Of a stretch of DNA of 7,100 bases, positions 6,165 through 7,100 are shown one piece after another (position 1 is the stretch's first letter; each line of letters opens with the position of its first letter). Where the stretch lies: positions 1 to 7,100 of the forward strand of contig JAIRLR010000186.1 in the NCBI GenBank assembly GCA_031259195.1, in the 5' to 3' direction. The translations under genes and the position numbers were made by a program. The DNA is from Streptococcaceae bacterium. Lineage in GTDB: Bacteria; Bacillota; Bacilli; Lactobacillales; Streptococcaceae. The notes beneath the pieces were generated by a model. That model was not told where the DNA came from. It saw only the letters and a program-made list of their open reading frames with translations, and did not search any database.

Positions 6165-7100
6165 ATGGCAAGAAGAATTCCGTTTCAAGTGATTGAAAAA
6201 GTGCGTGAGCAGACCGATATAGTAAATATTATTGGTCAGTATGTTCAACTTAGAAAAACAGGAAAAAATTATTCCGGTCTTTGTCCCTTCCACTCAGAAA
6301 AGACAGCGTCATTTACGGTTGTGGAAGATAAGCAAATATATTATTGCTTTGGTTGTGGTAAAGGTGGGAATGTTTTTAAATTTTTTCAAGATTTTGAAGG
6401 CATCGATTTTTTAGAAGCGGTAAAAAAAGTTGCCGAGGTTGAGCAGATTCCTTTTACTTATGAGCTTAAAAGCAGCAATAAGCAGCAAGATTCGGAAAAT
6501 TTTTCTTTGTTAAAAATGCATGAAAAGGCTGCAAAGTTGTATCATCATTTATTGCTCAATACTGAGGTAGGAACAAAGGCTTTAGTATATCTGGAAAATC
6601 GTGGTGTTACTGAAGAGTTGCTTGAAACATTTCAAATTGGTTTTGCTCCAGATGCGCGCATCTTATTAGTTGAAGCATTTGAGAAAGATGGCTTTAGTGA
6701 GGATGATTACCTTAACAGCGGTTTATTTACGATCCGTGAAGATGGTAGTAAGTTAGATCGCTTTTATAATCGTATTATGTTTCCGATTTGCAACGATAGT
6801 GGAAAAGTGATCGCTTTTTCTGGGCGCATTCTTGAAAGTACAAAGAGTGATGCAAAGTATTTAAATTCTCCTGAAACCAAACTTTTTAATAAAAGTGAAA
6901 ATTTATATAATTTTCATTTGGCAAATAGTAATATCCGTAAGGTAAAAGAAGTGTTCTTGTTTGAGGGCTTTATGGATGTGATCGCTGCTTGGTCTGCGGG
7001 CATTCGTAGCGGCGTAGCTTCCATGGGAACAAGTTTTACCAAAAACCAACTTAAAAAGCTTGCGCGTTATGCTAAAAATGTTGTTATTGCTTATGATGGC
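6165..7100 (+). CDS. dnaG: DNA primase DnaG, 5' part (runs off the window)
   Basis: DnaG makes the RNA primers for lagging-strand synthesis and works with the replicative helicase. The 312 visible codons (of about 600) cover the N-terminal zinc-binding domain and much of the RNA polymerase core. Zinc ligands are Cys40, His43, Cys61 and Cys64 (GLCPFHSEK and YYCFGCGKGGN). The core shows DRFYNRIMFPI (198-208), FSGRIL (218-223), KYLNSPETKLFNKSENLY (231-248), the Toprim glutamate in FLFEGFMDVI (264-273), and the start of the Toprim aspartate motif at VIAYDG (307-312), where the window ends. The usual EKTPSF is EKTASF here. GAAAGG at 6152-6157 ends 7 nt before ATG 6165. An in-frame ATG at 6135 would add ten residues but lies in the leader hairpin without a ribosome binding site. 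In many Bacillota glyS precedes dnaG; here an rsfS stub does. Confidence 0.97.
   Translation, partial: MARRIPFQVIEKVREQTDIVNIIGQYVQLRKTGKNYSGLCPFHSEKTASFTVVEDKQIYYCFGCGKGGNVFKFFQDFEGIDFLEAVKKVAEVEQIPFTYELKSSNKQQDSENFSLLKMHEKAAKLYHHLLLNTEVGTKALVYLENRGVTEELLETFQIGFAPDARILLVEAFEKDGFSEDDYLNSGLFTIREDGSKLDRFYNRIMFPICNDSGKVIAFSGRILESTKSDAKYLNSPETKLFNKSENLYNFHLANSNIRKVKEVFLFEGFMDVIAAWSAGIRSGVASMGTSFTKNQLKKLARYAKNVVIAYDG

Noticed and set aside
6232..6414. Plus-strand 60-aa frame and the overlapping minus-strand frame at 6066-6293
   Set aside because: Both overlap the dnaG 5' region in other frames, where the zinc-finger and core motifs show dnaG is the real gene.

Overview
This window looks like chromosomal DNA of a low-GC Gram-positive bacterium (Bacillota), most likely a lactic acid bacterium (Lactobacillales). 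The reasons are the AT-rich sequence, a membrane-anchored RNase Y, AGGAG-type ribosome binding sites, a TTG start, and protein sequences typical of that order. I cannot fix the genus from sequence alone. The core of the window is ordinary housekeeping DNA, with an accessory, decaying region at the left end and remnants of broken genes in the gaps.

Left end (1-1117): two related non-autonomous mobile-element-like repeats, A (1-164, left tip just outside the window) and B (527-939). Both end in an inverted GAGCCTGTTAAC-type terminus. Between them lies one orphan minus-strand reading frame (177-526) whose 5' end runs into element B and which I cannot assign to a family. B contains a strong hairpin and an imperfect 66/67-bp tandem duplication. 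One stretch of B resembles the 3' half of a Cas9 tracrRNA, but this is probably coincidence. A short AT-rich stretch with a plausible sigma-A promoter leads into rny.

Middle (1118-5940): rny encodes RNase Y, the mRNA-decay endonuclease. A gap of about 300 bp follows, holding a 54-codon unidentified ORF and a possible fragment of the A/B repeat family. Then comes a tightly overlapping operon prfA-prmC-tsaC (overlaps of 14 and 4 bp). RF1 terminates translation at UAA/UAG, PrmC methylates the glutamine of the RF1 GGQ motif, and the Sua5/TsaC protein starts t6A modification of ANN-decoding tRNAs. All three therefore serve translation fidelity and termination.

Right end (5941-7100): after tsaC there is a frameshifted remnant of the last ~37 codons of rsfS (ribosomal silencing factor). 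A promoter and a leader hairpin follow, then the first 312 codons of dnaG (primase), which runs off the window. The rsfS stub, the 54-codon ORF and the two repeats suggest this chromosome has been rearranged by recombination and is losing genes. No complete novel system is visible. The most unusual material is the A/B repeat family and the orphan frame it brackets.
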